Positions 22,054-34,970 of a stretch of DNA of 64,000 bases are shown here, piece by piece; within the stretch, counting starts at the first letter, position 1; each line of letters starts with the position of its first letter. The position numbers and the translations under genes were made by a program. The stretch covers positions 124,001 through 188,000 of the forward strand of contig CBFFRP010000430.1 of NCBI GenBank assembly GCA_965644295.1, given 5' to 3'. Under the pieces are notes generated by a model. The model was given only the letters and a program-made list of their open reading frames with translations. It ran no database searches and was not told the DNA's origin. Source of the DNA: Paraphysomonas bandaiensis. Its lineage: Eukaryota; Chrysophyceae.

Positions 22054-22650
22054 GTCAACTTCTAAGTATTCCAATTATGTAGTACGTTGCATAGTATATT
22101 CATTGCGTAATTGTAGGGGTGAGCGTTGCATGTATTCAGTATGTTTTCCACTGTGAATTCAGCTTGTTGTATTTCAGTCGTAATAATCCGTGCTTTATTA
22201 TCTGAATATTCGCATAATTGCAATCCTCTGCATTCGTTCGGTGTTCTCCCTCTATGCGTTTCACGTTCTAACACGCAATCACATTGCTTGGCGGTCAGCG
22301 TAGCATTAGAGAACTTTAACTATGAAATTGCCCAGTAGTCTAACACAGAGGCTCTGTAGTTATATATATATTTTGCAAGTGATGAGAGTTGCGATATGTG
22401 AAACGTACCCATTGTAGGAAGAAAAGAATGATTACTATACACTATAGATTATAGATGGCTATATAGTAAATAGTAATTATGACGAGTGATAGGACTGGTG
22501 GACATATGAGAAGGAAAACAGAAATATTATGTGATGAATATTTAGATGAATTATTATGAGGAGTTTAGATGAATGATTACCATTTTCTTTGAAAGCTGTG
22601 TGTGAAACAGAAATACATAGTTAGCTTCAGTAGTATGATATATTATATTG
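22054..22650. other. Intergenic stretch without a supported gene
   Basis: Only short overlapping frames on both strands near 22062-22338, with no family resemblance. AT-rich afterwards. Confidence 0.35.
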
Positions 22651-22654
22651 AAAG

Positions 22655-23040
22655 TTTTACTATTAGAAATAGGCGTTAAAAACCTGCACCAACTTAGTAG
22701 CTAGATGAATGCTAGACAAACTAGTTAGACCTCTACCTGTAACTAATCAGTACACACTTTTTTATCCTACTATTTTACGCTCCGAAAGCTGCTTGTGCGT
22801 CGCCGCAAGCACCAAGGTGCGACCACTTCCGCTCTGAGTTCTTAAGGTGAACATCCCGGATGCTTGACTTCATCAGGCAGCCCAATACCCCGGTTACCCT
22901 TCAGGTGGGTCCATTAACGGATGCCTGTTTATTCGTCAGGGCCCAAAGACGTCTACACAAGTGACACTTATTGGTGTCCCTTGTACCACACAAGCATTCG
23001 GCTATGAGTGGGCAGAAGAATATCTGCTGACTATGTCAGT
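22655..23040 (+). repeat. Longest single copy of the dispersed repeat family
   Basis: It begins near agaaataggcgttaaaaacc (22665). It contains the core gcgtcgccgcaagcaccaag (22798) with two small hairpins, then cccggatgcttgacttcatc, gggcccaaagacgtctacac and cacacaagcattcggctatg. Segments match 43230-43520, 44510-44850 and the inverse at 59630-59960. No protein is encoded. Confidence 0.8.
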
Positions 23041-24218
23041 AGCATGTTATTCAGCATTATAGGAAAGTGAATCAATGTGGTTCTTGCACTGGAGTGGTTT
23101 TACAACTTATATTTTACGTTTAATTATGTAGTCAGACCCCTGGGCACCTTTCATCATTTTAGATGAACCAGGAATAAACTCAAATGCTATAATTGAGATC
23201 GCTACTGGGTATGTAATCAATGTTTCATAGCTAATTATATTACTATAGAGCGGTTCAACCCCTCAAAGTCGCACCATCACCCGAAGATGTCAATTTATTG
23301 TAAGTTTTCATAAACATTCTATTTGGTGGATACAATCCTCCCATCTTGCACTTATTCTCAATGAAAGAGGAAAAAAAGACCTCTGTGGAATGGATATATA
23401 GAAGTTCAGTTAGTTGCACAGACAGTGGTGTCTAACGTCGGATGTATGCATATGTATAGTATGGAGTCTTTAAAGGCAATGCAAAGGCAATTATCGATTT
23501 CATATCAATGAAGAATCGATCGTGGACACATGCAGTCCACTCCCGATCTCTATATGCACATACTGCTGTATATATGCATGGAATGCATGCATTAAACTCA
23601 ACCGCTCTGCATATATACAGCTGTATTCCATATAATACGATTATAAAATACAGTTGTTCGAGAAGGATTGTGTGACTGTCATCCATACGTGTATTCCTGT
23701 AGTCATACACAACGTCATTGTTCCATTAATCATACACCAATCAATATTAATTTCTTATAAACTATTGGTTAGTAGGTGGCATGGACTTTTAGAACATGAT
23801 TTTGTTGTCAACAAATTTTGTTGTGAAGTTAACTTTGTATCAAATGGTCATTTTACTCTCAAAATACTTCAAAACTCTACTTTTTATTTATTAAAAACTC
23901 TACTTTTTATTTATTAAAAACTCTATTTTTAATATAAAACTTAATAAATGAATAAAAGTAAGGATAAAATCTATGGATTTTATGTTTCGCATGAGATTAT
24001 TCTGGATAGAAGTATGTCCATATATATGTATGTATATGGGCCTATGGGTCTATGTATGTATGTATGTGTTAATGGAGTTCTTAAATATGATGACTATACA
24101 GGCATATGTCACATGTACGTGCCCATACATACATACATACACCATAACAAACCCTTCAATCACACGTTATCAACACCATCATCATTCATCACATACAAGG
24201 GAACTCTCGAACGTATTC
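23041..24218. other. Intergenic stretch with microsatellites
   Basis: AT-rich sequence with a short direct repeat of aaaactctactttttattta at about 23872-23930, and TATG/CATA tracts at 24020-24140 upstream of the next gene. The CA-rich leader before the start at 24219 (accataacaaacccttcaat) fits the leader style of this window. No gene seen. Confidence 0.4.
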
Positions 24219-24991
24219 ATGAGGTAAGATCATTCTCTCTCTCCCTCTATTGAGTCTTACATACATCTTCATACATTACACACAGTGATCCCATTTACCC
24301 CAATAATTACCAATATGGGGATACAGACGACCCTATTCATTACATGAATGATGAAGAGGACACGACTAAAGAAGGATGTCATGCAATCTATTCATATGAT
24401 GATCTCTATGCCAATGAAACACTGTATATAACTATAGAGGGGGACTGTGACTCATGCTATAAGAGAAGTACGTTGGATTGCAACGGATATATTTATCATC
24501 TGAATGAAGGGGGAATATGTACAACTCTTCCATGCAATACAAATCAAGATTGTGGTCTTCATATGAAATGTGATATCACTGATGACAATTCTTGTTTAGG
24601 AACATGTATACTCAGTACAAATGGTATTGTTGTGGTGATATTATGCACAGCATTAGTACTCATGTGTTGTTGTGGTATACTTATCAAGTTAATAGTCGAC
24701 CGTCACTATAGAAAGAGATCAGAGAGAAACAGTGATGGTGTTGCAACAGCGGCAGCGGTGCAAATACCTCCTTCGCATCAGTTCTATAGTAGGTATGGGC
24801 CTAGACAGCCTACCCCTGTGAGGGCTTCTGCCGCATATGCTCCGGCCACTATTACCGACATAGAGATGGTTGAGGCACCTGAAACGTGTCCGCAGTTCAT
24901 CCCATTTGAACGCGACAGCATCGTCCTAGCAGAAGCTGTCCCAGCTGGTGATGCTGGTAAAGACAAAACGAATGATGACAGCGAGATTTGA
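24219..24991 (+). CDS. Cysteine-rich single-pass membrane protein of unknown function
   Basis: A tiny first exon (24219-24223, ATG AG) joins 24286-24991 across a 62-nt intron to give 236 residues. If the intron is ignored, an ATG at 24344 starts the same frame. Residues about 40-120 hold roughly a dozen cysteines, including CDSCYK, CTTLPCNTNQDCG and CLGTC, which look like a small disulfide-bonded ectodomain. One membrane helix follows (GIVVVILCTALVLMCCCGIL), then basic residues and an Ala/Pro-rich cytoplasmic tail. No cleavable signal peptide is obvious, so topology is uncertain. I do not recognise the family. Confidence 0.65.
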
Positions 24992-25577
24992 TATCAAATC
25001 TGACACATCTAGAGGTCTGTTTTGCCGAGAGACTACACGTGAAGGGGAAGTTTTGTCCGGCAGGCAGCAATCATTTGTATTTTTAGCCTCGGATAGAAGA
25101 AGCGCGAATAGTTTGTATCAAAAATATATGCAATGTGTATCTTCTATCTTTTAACATGTAGTGCGTTACTGTTGCCAATGAAATGTTGTGATTTATATAC
25201 ATTATGTACGGTTCCGTGTTATATTGTCTCCTGTGTTCATTCGCTAGATACTAAGTGTCAGGGGTAGTCAACAACTTATTGCATTTCAATATTGCGATTA
25301 TTTTAAGTGAAGTTATTTATGTTATTATGCACTCTCACTGAATGTTACTTCGAAAATATCTGTTATTGTTTATTGGCTGCTTTCGCCTGGAGCATATCTA
25401 GGGTTTCTGATTAGTGCAACATGATCCATATGATGGGTGCATAATGACTGACAGAAGGGTGTTGCCTCATTCCTGCTGTTATTAGAGAACTGGCTACACC
25501 GTAACATCACTTAGCTTAATTCCTGAACTACATCATCAGCAGTGTTGACGAATGCCAATTCGTCGTGACGTGGTATG
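24992..25577. other. 3' flank and intergenic stretch
   Basis: AT-rich with no convincing gene. A frame to 25154 overlaps the tail of the preceding CDS in another phase. Confidence 0.35.
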
Positions 25578-26155
25578 ACGAACATTTTTAGAGATATTGT
25601 AAATTACGATACAGTATTATAACAGGGCCTGGTAACCATTAATGGTAGTCCAGTTCCTGGTAATTATAATGGCATTAATGAATATAAAAGATAAAATCTA
25701 TAGAATGAATATGTGAATCAGCTATTCGCCCGTCAAAACGAAGTTCTCATGCTAAATAGTCTAAACAAACTACTAGTCAAACATTTTTAGAGATATTGTA
25801 AATTACGATACAGTATTATAACAGGGCCTGGTAACCATTAATGGTAATTATAATGGCATTAATGAATATAAATAAAATCTACAGAATGAATATGTGAATC
25901 ACCTATTCGCCCGTCAAAACGAAGTTCTCATGCTAAATAGTCTAAACAAACTACTAGTCAAACATTTTTAGAGATATTGTAAATTACGATACAGTATTAT
26001 AACAGGGCCTGGTAACCATTAATGGTAGTCCAGTTCCTGGTAATTATAATGGCATTAATGAATATAAAAGATAAAATCTATAGAATGAATATGTGAATCA
26101 GCTATTCGCCCGTCAAAACGAAGTTCTCATACTAAATAGTCTAAACAAACTACTT
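25578..26155. repeat. Three tandem copies of a unit of about 180-195 bp
   Basis: Units start near 25580, 25778 and 25960. Each opens with aacatttttagagatattgt and ends with ctaaatagtctaaacaaact. The middle copy lacks agtccagttcctggt and a few other bases; otherwise the copies are nearly identical. The third copy runs into the stop codon of the Patched-like gene at 26150, so that gene's last codons and 3' end lie in a repeat unit. Confidence 0.9.
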
Positions 26156-29100
26156 GTCACGATTACTACTTTCACCGATTGTATCCGGTGAATCCTCTAC
26201 GTCCGCGTCCACATCGGGTTTGTCTGTTTCTTCAGCTCTATCGTAGTCATCATGACGCGATACACGTGTAAATGGCTTCGGTCCAACAAGAGACAGAAGT
26301 ACCGGTAGTAATATCATTCCATGGCCCACACCAAGAACGATAGTTGTGAAAAATTGTTTAAACACAACTCTAAACACATAACTTTGGGAAACACTGAGCA
26401 TAAGTACGGCAAGGAGAGTAGACAGTGCGCCGTTGAGTACCGCTCCACCAATAGAGCTGAGAGCAGACGTGACTCTCTCATCTCGTGTTCCTGCGCAAAC
26501 AACACATAAAGAAATTTCCCGATTCAATATAAAAATAAACATATGTAACTAGTTGTCGTTTTATAGAGAATACACATGCATACTGGTAGTTTATCGAACC
26601 TTCCGTTAACATAAATGCGTGGCCCACATGAGCGGAGTAGTCAACTGCCAAACCTACGGCGAGTATGATGTTGATAACTGAAACCCCATCTATAACCAAA
26701 TCCCAGTAGTACATAACACCAAGAATGCCATTAAGGGTGCTCAGAACACAGAATGCAACCAAGAGAGCTGTAGTCGGCGAACCAATGAGAACGCATATAA
26801 CCACCACTACAGCCATCATACTCAAGCCAACGCCCTGATATAACTCTTGTTTAATGATCCTATAACGCGAACGACTTAAACTTCCGTGGTATATAGAAAA
26901 TACTCAAATACTCACTTGAGAGACTCAAATTGAATGTAACTGTAGGTCCAGGGGAAAACAGGCTCACTTAGATCATCACATATATCGCGTAGCCCGTCCA
27001 TCGCCCTCACGGCCTTGTTTGCATCAACTTGTAGACGGCCTTGTGAATAGGTTCTGAAGTACAAGTCATAACTAATCCAACTGCTGAGTACAACGAATCA
27101 CCTGAAAGGTACATACTCCGTTTTTATCTTACTAGCAATTATACCATTTCCGTCCGAACTCCGAATCACGGAGGAGTTATACCTTAAGGACACTATGTAA
27201 ATATCGCTATTGGGTAGTATGTAGGCTATGTATATCACCTGACTCCTGCAGGATTTACTAGAAATTCGTGAAGCGATTCGTAAAACTCATCTTCATTTAC
27301 AGGGCGACCCTTTTCATCAACGCTCACCGATGTATTTGCAGAAGGCAACCACGAAATATAGCTTGTGTACCATGAGTCATAGGCCGCAGAGTACGGATCT
27401 AATAGCAGTTTACATAAACATAAACGTACATACAAAACTGTGTACAAAAATCACACCTTGTAGGTAGGGAGGCTTATTTTCGTAGCCGTCAAGGGTCGAT
27501 TGCATGTCGCCCAGTATGTCCTGTCGGGCAAAATGGTCGTAGCTATGCGTGACTATGTTTACAGATATGCCATTATCTCCAAAGTATTTATCAAAACGAT
27601 CTAGTGTGTCAAGTATGTAACTGTCATCAGGGATGAAGGACCGTTCGGATGACTCTACAGAAAGGTTTGTTGCTCCGATAATTCCAAAAACGATAAACCC
27701 AAGGAAGAATAGTATCACGCACACCTAAAGCACAACCCCATGAGATAAGAATACACCACATGCAAATGTCGAGACTACGTTTGCGGCACAGCCATGGCAG
27801 TAGAAATCAAAATAGTTAAGAAACGTAGTACCTTCACAACTGGTTTCAGTAAAAAGGGTGCGTAAATCTCGCCCAGGATCCTGTGAACGAATTTTACGTG
27901 GGGCTGTTCTGCTGAAGTCTTCCCGACACTTCGAACTTCGCTCTTTGAATCATCGCTGGATTTTCTTTCTTCGTCCTTATCCTCATCATTTGTGCCTAAA
28001 ACAGTAGGACGCCCGGCCAGTTCTATATCCGTGCCTGTCTGTGGGGAGACTGCCTGGTTGCTTCCTGTCCCAGGAGATGGTGGATTGGAGGAGGTGTGTG
28101 TGCGTAAACAGCACAATACATCTCTTCGCCCATCACGCTGCCGCCGTCCATCCAGCGTTAGAGCTGCCGAGAAAAAAGTTATTTGCATTAGAAAGAGAAA
28201 CACCACTCCCAAAGAAGCGTAGGCACAAAACGAGGATAGAGCGGGAAGGGATGATACAGAGCTAATAGCGAAGGCAACGAGATCCGTAATTGAAGTTATG
28301 CTGATCGAAACCCCAGCGTGACTCAACGCGAACGATATTTGAGATGTTACAATGGAGATTATATTTTTCTGGGGCTGCTTCTGTTCTTCTTGGTTCCCCT
28401 GCTGACGATTTTTGGGGGTGTAATCATCGAAAGAGTCCGTGATGACGAAGGAGTCATCAACGCCTATCCCTAGTAACACGAAAGGAAGCAAACCGTGTAG
28501 TGGGGTGTATATCAAGCCACAGGCAGAAGCCAGTCCAGTGCTTGAGACTATCGCCAGCGCAACCGTGGCAAGTACAGTTATCGAAAGCACGATACGAGAA
28601 GATACACAAGTACGGTCACACGTTCCCAAATTCAATCCCACATAGACCAATAGCAGAAGGTATGATATAATTAGGAGGGAGATATCTGACTGAATAGCCT
28701 CACCAAACTCATCCCCAAGTGAACGCTGCGCGTACGGATATACTTTAAACGCAGGGAAGGAAGAGGATTGTAGAGTAATATCCAAAAATTTCCTTTCCCA
28801 GGCCATAGCCTTTGCATCTACGTAATCCCCATTGACGACCTCACGATTACTTTCGATGTAGAAATATATTACAGCAGAGGCCGCGGATGTTATCACAGTA
28901 CCATTCTCCCCAGTGCTAGTCCCAATATCTCCCAATTGATTCTTTAAATCGTCCACAGTATTGTCGGCATTAATAGTACTAAGTACACTGTCATCATCAG
29001 GCTCGGCACTAAGAGTAGCATAAGAATACTGCCAATTCTTAAGTACGCTTGTAATTAGACAAGGATCGCCATTAGAGTTATCTTTCACACACAATGAATA

Positions 29101-29720
29101 AAAATCCTCTTCATCACCATCAACCCTAACAGATATGTTCGCAATAGTCTCATACAGAGACATAAACTCCAATAAGTTGGATTTGGTTAACATGCTTTGT
29201 CCATCCTGCCAATATATGAATCAATACACAGCAACACACACTACCATACAACCATACACAACACTACTATACACTACCATACAATACATGCACAACTACA
29301 CAACTGCCATACAATGCATACATAACACTGCTATACCATGCAACCATGCAACCATATACAGCTATGCACTACATACATACACAACACTGCTATATATTGC
29401 ATACATACACTCACCCTTGGCTCAACTATAATATACTCCATACGTGATGGTTCAAAAAAACTTTCATATAATTTTCGATCATCTGATGCACGTGTATCTT
29501 GTGGGACCCATAGTTTGTCCCCTCTATTCTCTGTAACCATATCACGAAATCCAATAGATAGTAATGCCGTTACAATCAGTGATAATACAATGACGAATAC
29601 AGGACGTATTCCAATAGTTTCACCATATTTTGCAAATGTATTAGAAAATAATTCATCAATTGCATTAGCATACTTGTCGATGTAGTTGTCATGCTCCTTT
29701 TGGGTGTTGGAACCTCCCAT
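26150..29720 (-). CDS. Patched/RND-family protein with sterol-sensing-type membrane domains
   Basis: Eight exons on the minus strand: 29720-29415, 29205-27790, 27724-27457, 27398-27239, 27206-27102, 27083-26916, 26859-26600 and 26490-26150, 1007 residues. The first membrane segment is near residue 45. The first RND block begins near 270 (SLLIISYLLLLVYV) and contains GIGVDDSF, the acidic pair typical of TM4. A second block near 820-890 has the VVVVICVLI helix and GLAVDYSAHVGHAFM, followed by DERV...STLLAV and LLPVLLSLVGPKPF. This twofold layout matches PTCHD, dispatched and NPC1-type transporters, which move sterols or lipidated cargo using ion gradients. Length is close to PTCHD proteins. One junction needs an 18-21 nt intron (27084-27101), and the 3' end lies in a tandem repeat. 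Confidence 0.88.
29206..29414 (-). repeat. Microsatellite-like first intron of the Patched-like gene
   Basis: This 209-nt intron is built of ACACTACCATACA-like and CATACA units. It is several times longer than most introns in the window, probably by repeat growth. Confidence 0.5.
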
Positions 29721-31064
29721 GATGTGTAGTTGGTTGTTAATCTAGTAGTTTATTGAAGTATGATATGGTTAATTGTATTGTCTATTATTAATGGACATCA
29801 CAGATATTAATATTCACCATATCATATGGATGTATATGTATAGAGCCTGCTGTGAAGTGACTGCTGTATGTATCCATGTATGGTATGTACGGGTGTTCCT
29901 GGTATAGGGAATGACATCAATATAGAAACTCTAGTAAGAACGGGCTACATGGCATGGTTACTACCGGGAAAAATAGTATATGAGAAAATGGTGTTACGAA
30001 CGGCCGATAGAGTTAGAAATACGGGCTACAATGTTTGTCGATGGTATTCATGAAAATTGTACTTTTCTTTCAGTTATACTACTTTTTAATACCATTTCAC
30101 AGCATAAAAACAAGGATTTTCTCTAATACTATAAATAGTAGGATTTTAGGAAAAAACAGTCTATTTCACAAAATCCAGAAATCAAATAAAATATTTGACA
30201 TAAAAATTATGAAATTCCTCTATAAATTGGTCGTTTTTAGTTTGAAAATTCACTTTTCACTTAAAAAATAAGGACTTTCCACGTACTGGTGAATGTGGTA
30301 TGGCCATGTCAGAGACGAGTGGAATCATATCATCATCACACTAATGGTTCAATTGCTGTATATCACTGAGAAGAAGACAGAGAACAGTGATCGGAAACGC
30401 TCAGAAGGTAGTCTCAAAGCTTCTATACATGAAGATAGAAAGATACTACAACGATATGATGAAACTATTCTCTGAATGATGCGAGACATACATGGAGATC
30501 CACCAGTAGTCTCTTTATTGTATCACTCTCATACGGATGGATTGGTAACGAAGGTGATTACTTAGAAAGCAAATAGAGGTCGTTCATATGATAGTTCATT
30601 GGCAGTTCATATGAGAGTGTATGCAAAGGTTCAGATGACCTTTTAGACGACGGCTCATATGAAACTGCATGGAACACCTAACGCTAATCGAATAGCTAAG
30701 ATGTACGTCACGTGTACTACTTTCTAAAAGTAATATCTATAGGCTCAGTGGTCAGATCAATTCATATGGACAATGATCACAATTATATAACTCCCTGCTA
30801 ACTAACTAATTATATGAATTTGTTGTATACAATAGAAGCAGCAATACGGGTGATATGAATATGGTCATGGAGCAAGCTACTACGTTGGAGTTTGCACATC
30901 AACACTATGCTGTGTGATAACGTAGATTTATGGCAGGATGCTTCAGACGAAGAACAAGAGGTTGGGATAGAAGTTCATGTTGATTGAGAAATAAATAATA
31001 ATTTATATAAAAGATTTAGTCTATTGAATAAATATGATCGCACATAGTTAGTAGCGAATACCTT
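29721..31064. other. Long intergenic stretch without a supported gene
   Basis: AT-rich. Short frames near 29868-30475 and 30290-30475 show no family resemblance. A direct repeat of gttcatatga-like motifs lies near 30578-30660. Confidence 0.35.
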
Positions 31065-31150
31065 ATTATTAGCAATAGGCGTTTAAGATTCAGAATTGGC
31101 TAAAATGTTTAACTCTGACATCCTAGTATTTAACGTTACGAAAGCTCTTG
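31065..31150 (+). repeat. Remnant of the dispersed repeat family
   Basis: Short relic opening with ttattattagcaataggcgt and ending near tatttaacgttacgaaagct. It matches both edges of the fuller copies near 7795 and 22665, with the middle degraded. Confidence 0.6.
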
Positions 31151-31289
31151 TGTTGAAGCTTTATTGTAGCTTTAACCCTCATTATGTTGAAAACCAAATA
31201 TCTAGAATGTACAGCTATTAGAAGCGTGTTTGCCTGTAGAGGTTATATTTGTTCTCTGATAAACATTAGGAACACAAAGAAAAATCAAA

Positions 31290-31499
31290 ATGCTGTTTCA
31301 AATTAATTTGTATGAAAACAACCCAGATAAGAACGAAAGGTACCAGATCAAAAACCTCCAAATCACCTACGCGGCCATTGCGCTCTCAAAAAAAATCCTG
31401 AAGTTTCATGACGATTCAAGAGTCGGAAGCTTTTGTGGTTGCTATTTGACAGCTAAAACTATGATGGTGATGTACTTTACTCGTGATGACAGCTTATGA
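31290..31499 (+). CDS. Possible small hypothetical protein
   Basis: A 69-codon frame from ATG with unbiased amino acid composition. There is no neighbour or motif to support function. It could be chance; it is listed only because its codon content looks less AT-driven than the flanks. Confidence 0.15.
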   Translation: MLFQINLYENNPDKNERYQIKNLQITYAAIALSKKILKFHDDSRVGSFCGCYLTAKTMMVMYFTRDDSL

Positions 31500-32483
31500 T
31501 AATATCGCTTTAACTACTTAGCTTTTACTAAACAATATAAGTAGTAGAATGGGAAAAACTAAAGAGTAATGCACGAATATATCTGATTAATGTTGGAAAT
31601 TGCTCATTTTAAGCTAGATCACAGAGAGAATTTGTCGTAAGACTAGATAGATTTATTAATAACGTTTACACGAAGTTGTGATAAACAACACTAACTCATT
31701 TTAATCCACGCATAATATCCTACATATGCGAACCTCTCGTTACTGAACATATCTTGAAAGATTAAACTATTTCAGTCTCAATATCATCACAGCATTTGTA
31801 CATCACTATATTTCACTGTATTCTTGTACATTGTCTTCAAGTGACATACTGAATATGCTAGAATAAGATTCATATTCTAATAATTAAAGCTATTCTTTAG
31901 CAGCTTATATATTCATCTTGATAATAAAAATTAGAGAACTCATGTGGGGAGTATTTGAGAATCCATGTATGAGCAAGCTGGCACCCGGTAGTGGTTTCTA
32001 TTTAAAACACATTGCATTTACTGTTGTTTAATTCACACGCAATTGTTGATACCCACTTCCAAGGCTAATAATTCTAGTCGCAATACGATAGTATTAATAT
32101 TTGAAGCACGTACAACGTACATGTGTACGTATTATGTCGAATAGCTTCGGTGGCACAAATAATAATAAATTCATAGTAAACATGAAACTCTACTTTGATA
32201 TGATACTTTACATATTATATTACTCGATACTAATCAGTATATACCTACGCAGCGTCTTCACTCAATAAACCAAAAAAGGACACCTACAATTCTTTCAGAC
32301 AATAACTTAAGGGAAAAAAAAGCATGTGCAATGTACAAATATTTAAACCCGAGGGAAAACTATCTGTAGTTGCATGAACACATACGAATACGAAGCAGCA
32401 TAAACTAAAAACAACGGCATCTTATTGTACTACCGTACAAGTATCTAATAAAATTAATCCTGTGTGAACTCCTGCAGTGAATA
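31500..32483. other. AT-rich stretch downstream of the histidine kinase gene
   Basis: No gene, repeat or RNA structure recognised. Confidence 0.35.
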
Positions 32484-34970
32484 TCAAATATTTCGTTCTT
32501 CAGGTTGGGAAATATTGAGTGATTTCATCCCTTGTTCAGCCAAAAAATATAAACTCGATTTAAGCATCAAGCGATAGGAGGCTGAATCCAGTAGTAAAGT
32601 TATTAATTCACATACAGCACATATAATTGACGCACCGATAAGAACTCGCTCCAGATCACTTGAAATTAGGGGTCTAAGTAAAACATATTCTCCACCTCGC
32701 AACAGGAACTTCTCGTTTGTGTCAGGAAAATGCTCATCTGATATAAGAACCGCAATACCAGAGTAGCCTTTCTTTCTAAACTTGGACACCATATTAGATA
32801 CATTCTCTCCCGCCATCGAAGAGTCCATTATCACGATATTGAACGTCTGCAACTCGTACAGAGAGTTATCTATTGCGACCATTGCATCAGCGTAGTTGTT
32901 CTTGTGAACAACCTCAGCAGTACATGGTTCAAGTACTTCTCGCAGCAAAACCACATCCCTGCTATTCGAACTCACAATCAGGGCTCGTTTCAAGGACACG
33001 TTAGAAAAATCTTCTTGGTGGGTCCATTGATGATGACTAGTTTTAACCTCACATGATGTTCTCTCAGAGTGAAAAGAGTCCGGTAATGTTCCTCCATTGC
33101 TATTCTTTGGCTCCGTAATTTCCCTCGTCTCCAGCTCTTCTACATCAAGAACGGAAGACACTTGCATTTCCACCGAAAAAACGCACCCCTGATTTTCCTC
33201 CGAGTACACTCCGATTTTACCGCCGTGCAGTTTGATGATCCCCTGAGATACTACACATACATTAGTCCTCGTTACACAAAGTGTTATTTCGCACCATAGA
33301 GGCCAATCTCCGCATCTGCAGTGATTGACTGAGGAAGATAGCTTTCAATCATGCTCTCCTTGAACAAGTCGTCGCGCATTTCCTGTGTAATCTTACCAAT
33401 GATCCATGAACACTGCAAAATACACACCTGCGGAACACCTGGTCCATTATCATGTACTTCAATGCACACACTATTTATATTCTTCTTATCCTCTATCATA
33501 AAGCTTCCATACTCATAACCTTCTTTGCTTATCGCATATACTTTAGAGGAACGACTCAAGTGTCTCTGAGACGCTCTGTCCCGAAGTGCAAAGCAGAAAA
33601 TCTTCACATCCTGGCCACATGGAGTCACTTTTATCGAATGGTGTATTAAGTTGCGGAGGGCCTGGATGAATTGGGATTTATCCACATTAATCATTACTCC
33701 CTCTAGATTAGGATCTATGTGCATTGGTAAATCGTGTTGCAGATGGACTCGAGCATGCATAGCCTGCTCAACACCATTATCACATATTATCGCCAACAAG
33801 TTGCTCACCGCTTGCTTCAATGGCTCTACTGCTTCGTGCAGGATGGCGAAGACTGAGTGCTCCGTGCAACTAAGAGAGAGAGAGCGGTCTTTAATCTCGT
33901 CCACAAGCATGACGTTATCAAGTAGACTACATGCATGGTCACACGAATACCGTACATCTGTGAGTAGACTCAGTACTGCTGCCATACTTGGCAAATCAGA
34001 GAGAGACTGAACGGATGAAATTGTAAGTTTTACACTCGATATAATGGTTTTGAGCGAGAGTCGGTATTCTTTTGATAAAAATCTGATGAATTTTTTCTTC
34101 GTATTAAGGAGGTACTGTTAGGAAAACTCTCAACACAAGTGACAGATTATCAACAGAACTCGTTACCTGCGAGAGGTCTCTATCCTTGCGTGCGACGCGA
34201 GAAGGGAAGGTAGCGGCAAGCATGCTGAGAGAGGCATCCCACGTAGTCACAATCGCAATATACTGTGGAGGGGGAAATGTACTCGAATACACAAAGGTTT
34301 TGAGAATCCCTTTCAATAAAATTGATGCGACGATTAAAACAGTGTATATCGATGCATGTGTGTCCGATTTCTCTCCTTGAGATTGGTTGACCTGATAGGC
34401 AATATACAACAGCATCACGCAACATATTCCAATTACAACTGCAAAGAGTTTAAGAATTGTATCCCATATATCATCCCCATATCCAAACCACATTGTTAAG
34501 TAAGAATGTATACAAAACAAGATCATAATAATAAAATATGCCCATCTTTGTAATGGCCGAAATCGTTCATTCTCATTAAACATATGACTCATAAATGATC
34601 CACGAAATAATAATTCACGCATAAATCCTGCACATAATCTTAATTTTTGATTATATGTAAAGAATAAGATGAGATTAGGGATGATTAGTGAGATGATATG
34701 AGCCCATCGTGGTAAGGTGATTGTATGAGGTAACTTCCTATCAATTAATGCTTCTAAAAGAATAGGAAATGCTACACCAATAGCAAATGTAAATGAATAT
34801 TTACTTTCTTCATAACTTGTTCCTTCATTTGCTTTAAGATTTGGTTCAATTGAATTGTTAAGGAGATATGGGAGTATAGTCAATACCACCCCTATACCAG
34901 ATAATAGAAAAAATGCATAGATATTTGGTGAATGGTTTATAAAATACGTATAAAAAGATATCCACTGCAT
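32484..34970 (-). CDS. Membrane hybrid histidine kinase-like protein with degenerate phosphotransfer residues
   Basis: Four exons: 34970-34167, 34114-33428, 33382-33295 and 33250-32484, 781 residues. The first 260 residues hold about seven hydrophobic segments. A dimerisation/H-box-like helix follows (about 279-290), but the expected SHE(L)RTPL reads SKEYRLSL, with Lys where the phosphorylated His should be. The ATPase domain (about 390-555) keeps part of the N box (NLIHHSIKVT), the DNGPGVP G1 box, a GLY stretch and GIIKLHGGKIG. A receiver-like domain (about 590-715) keeps the likely phospho-Asp in IVIMDSS. It lacks the N-terminal acidic pair (VSSN) and has RP for the usual KP. It is probably a sensor that no longer autophosphorylates in the classical way. 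Exon joins restore conserved motifs, so the model is well supported. Confidence 0.85.

Noticed and set aside
22062-22338. Overlapping frames on both strands after the PX-EDR2 gene
   Set aside because: No motif, no splice context, and both strands equally open, as expected by chance.
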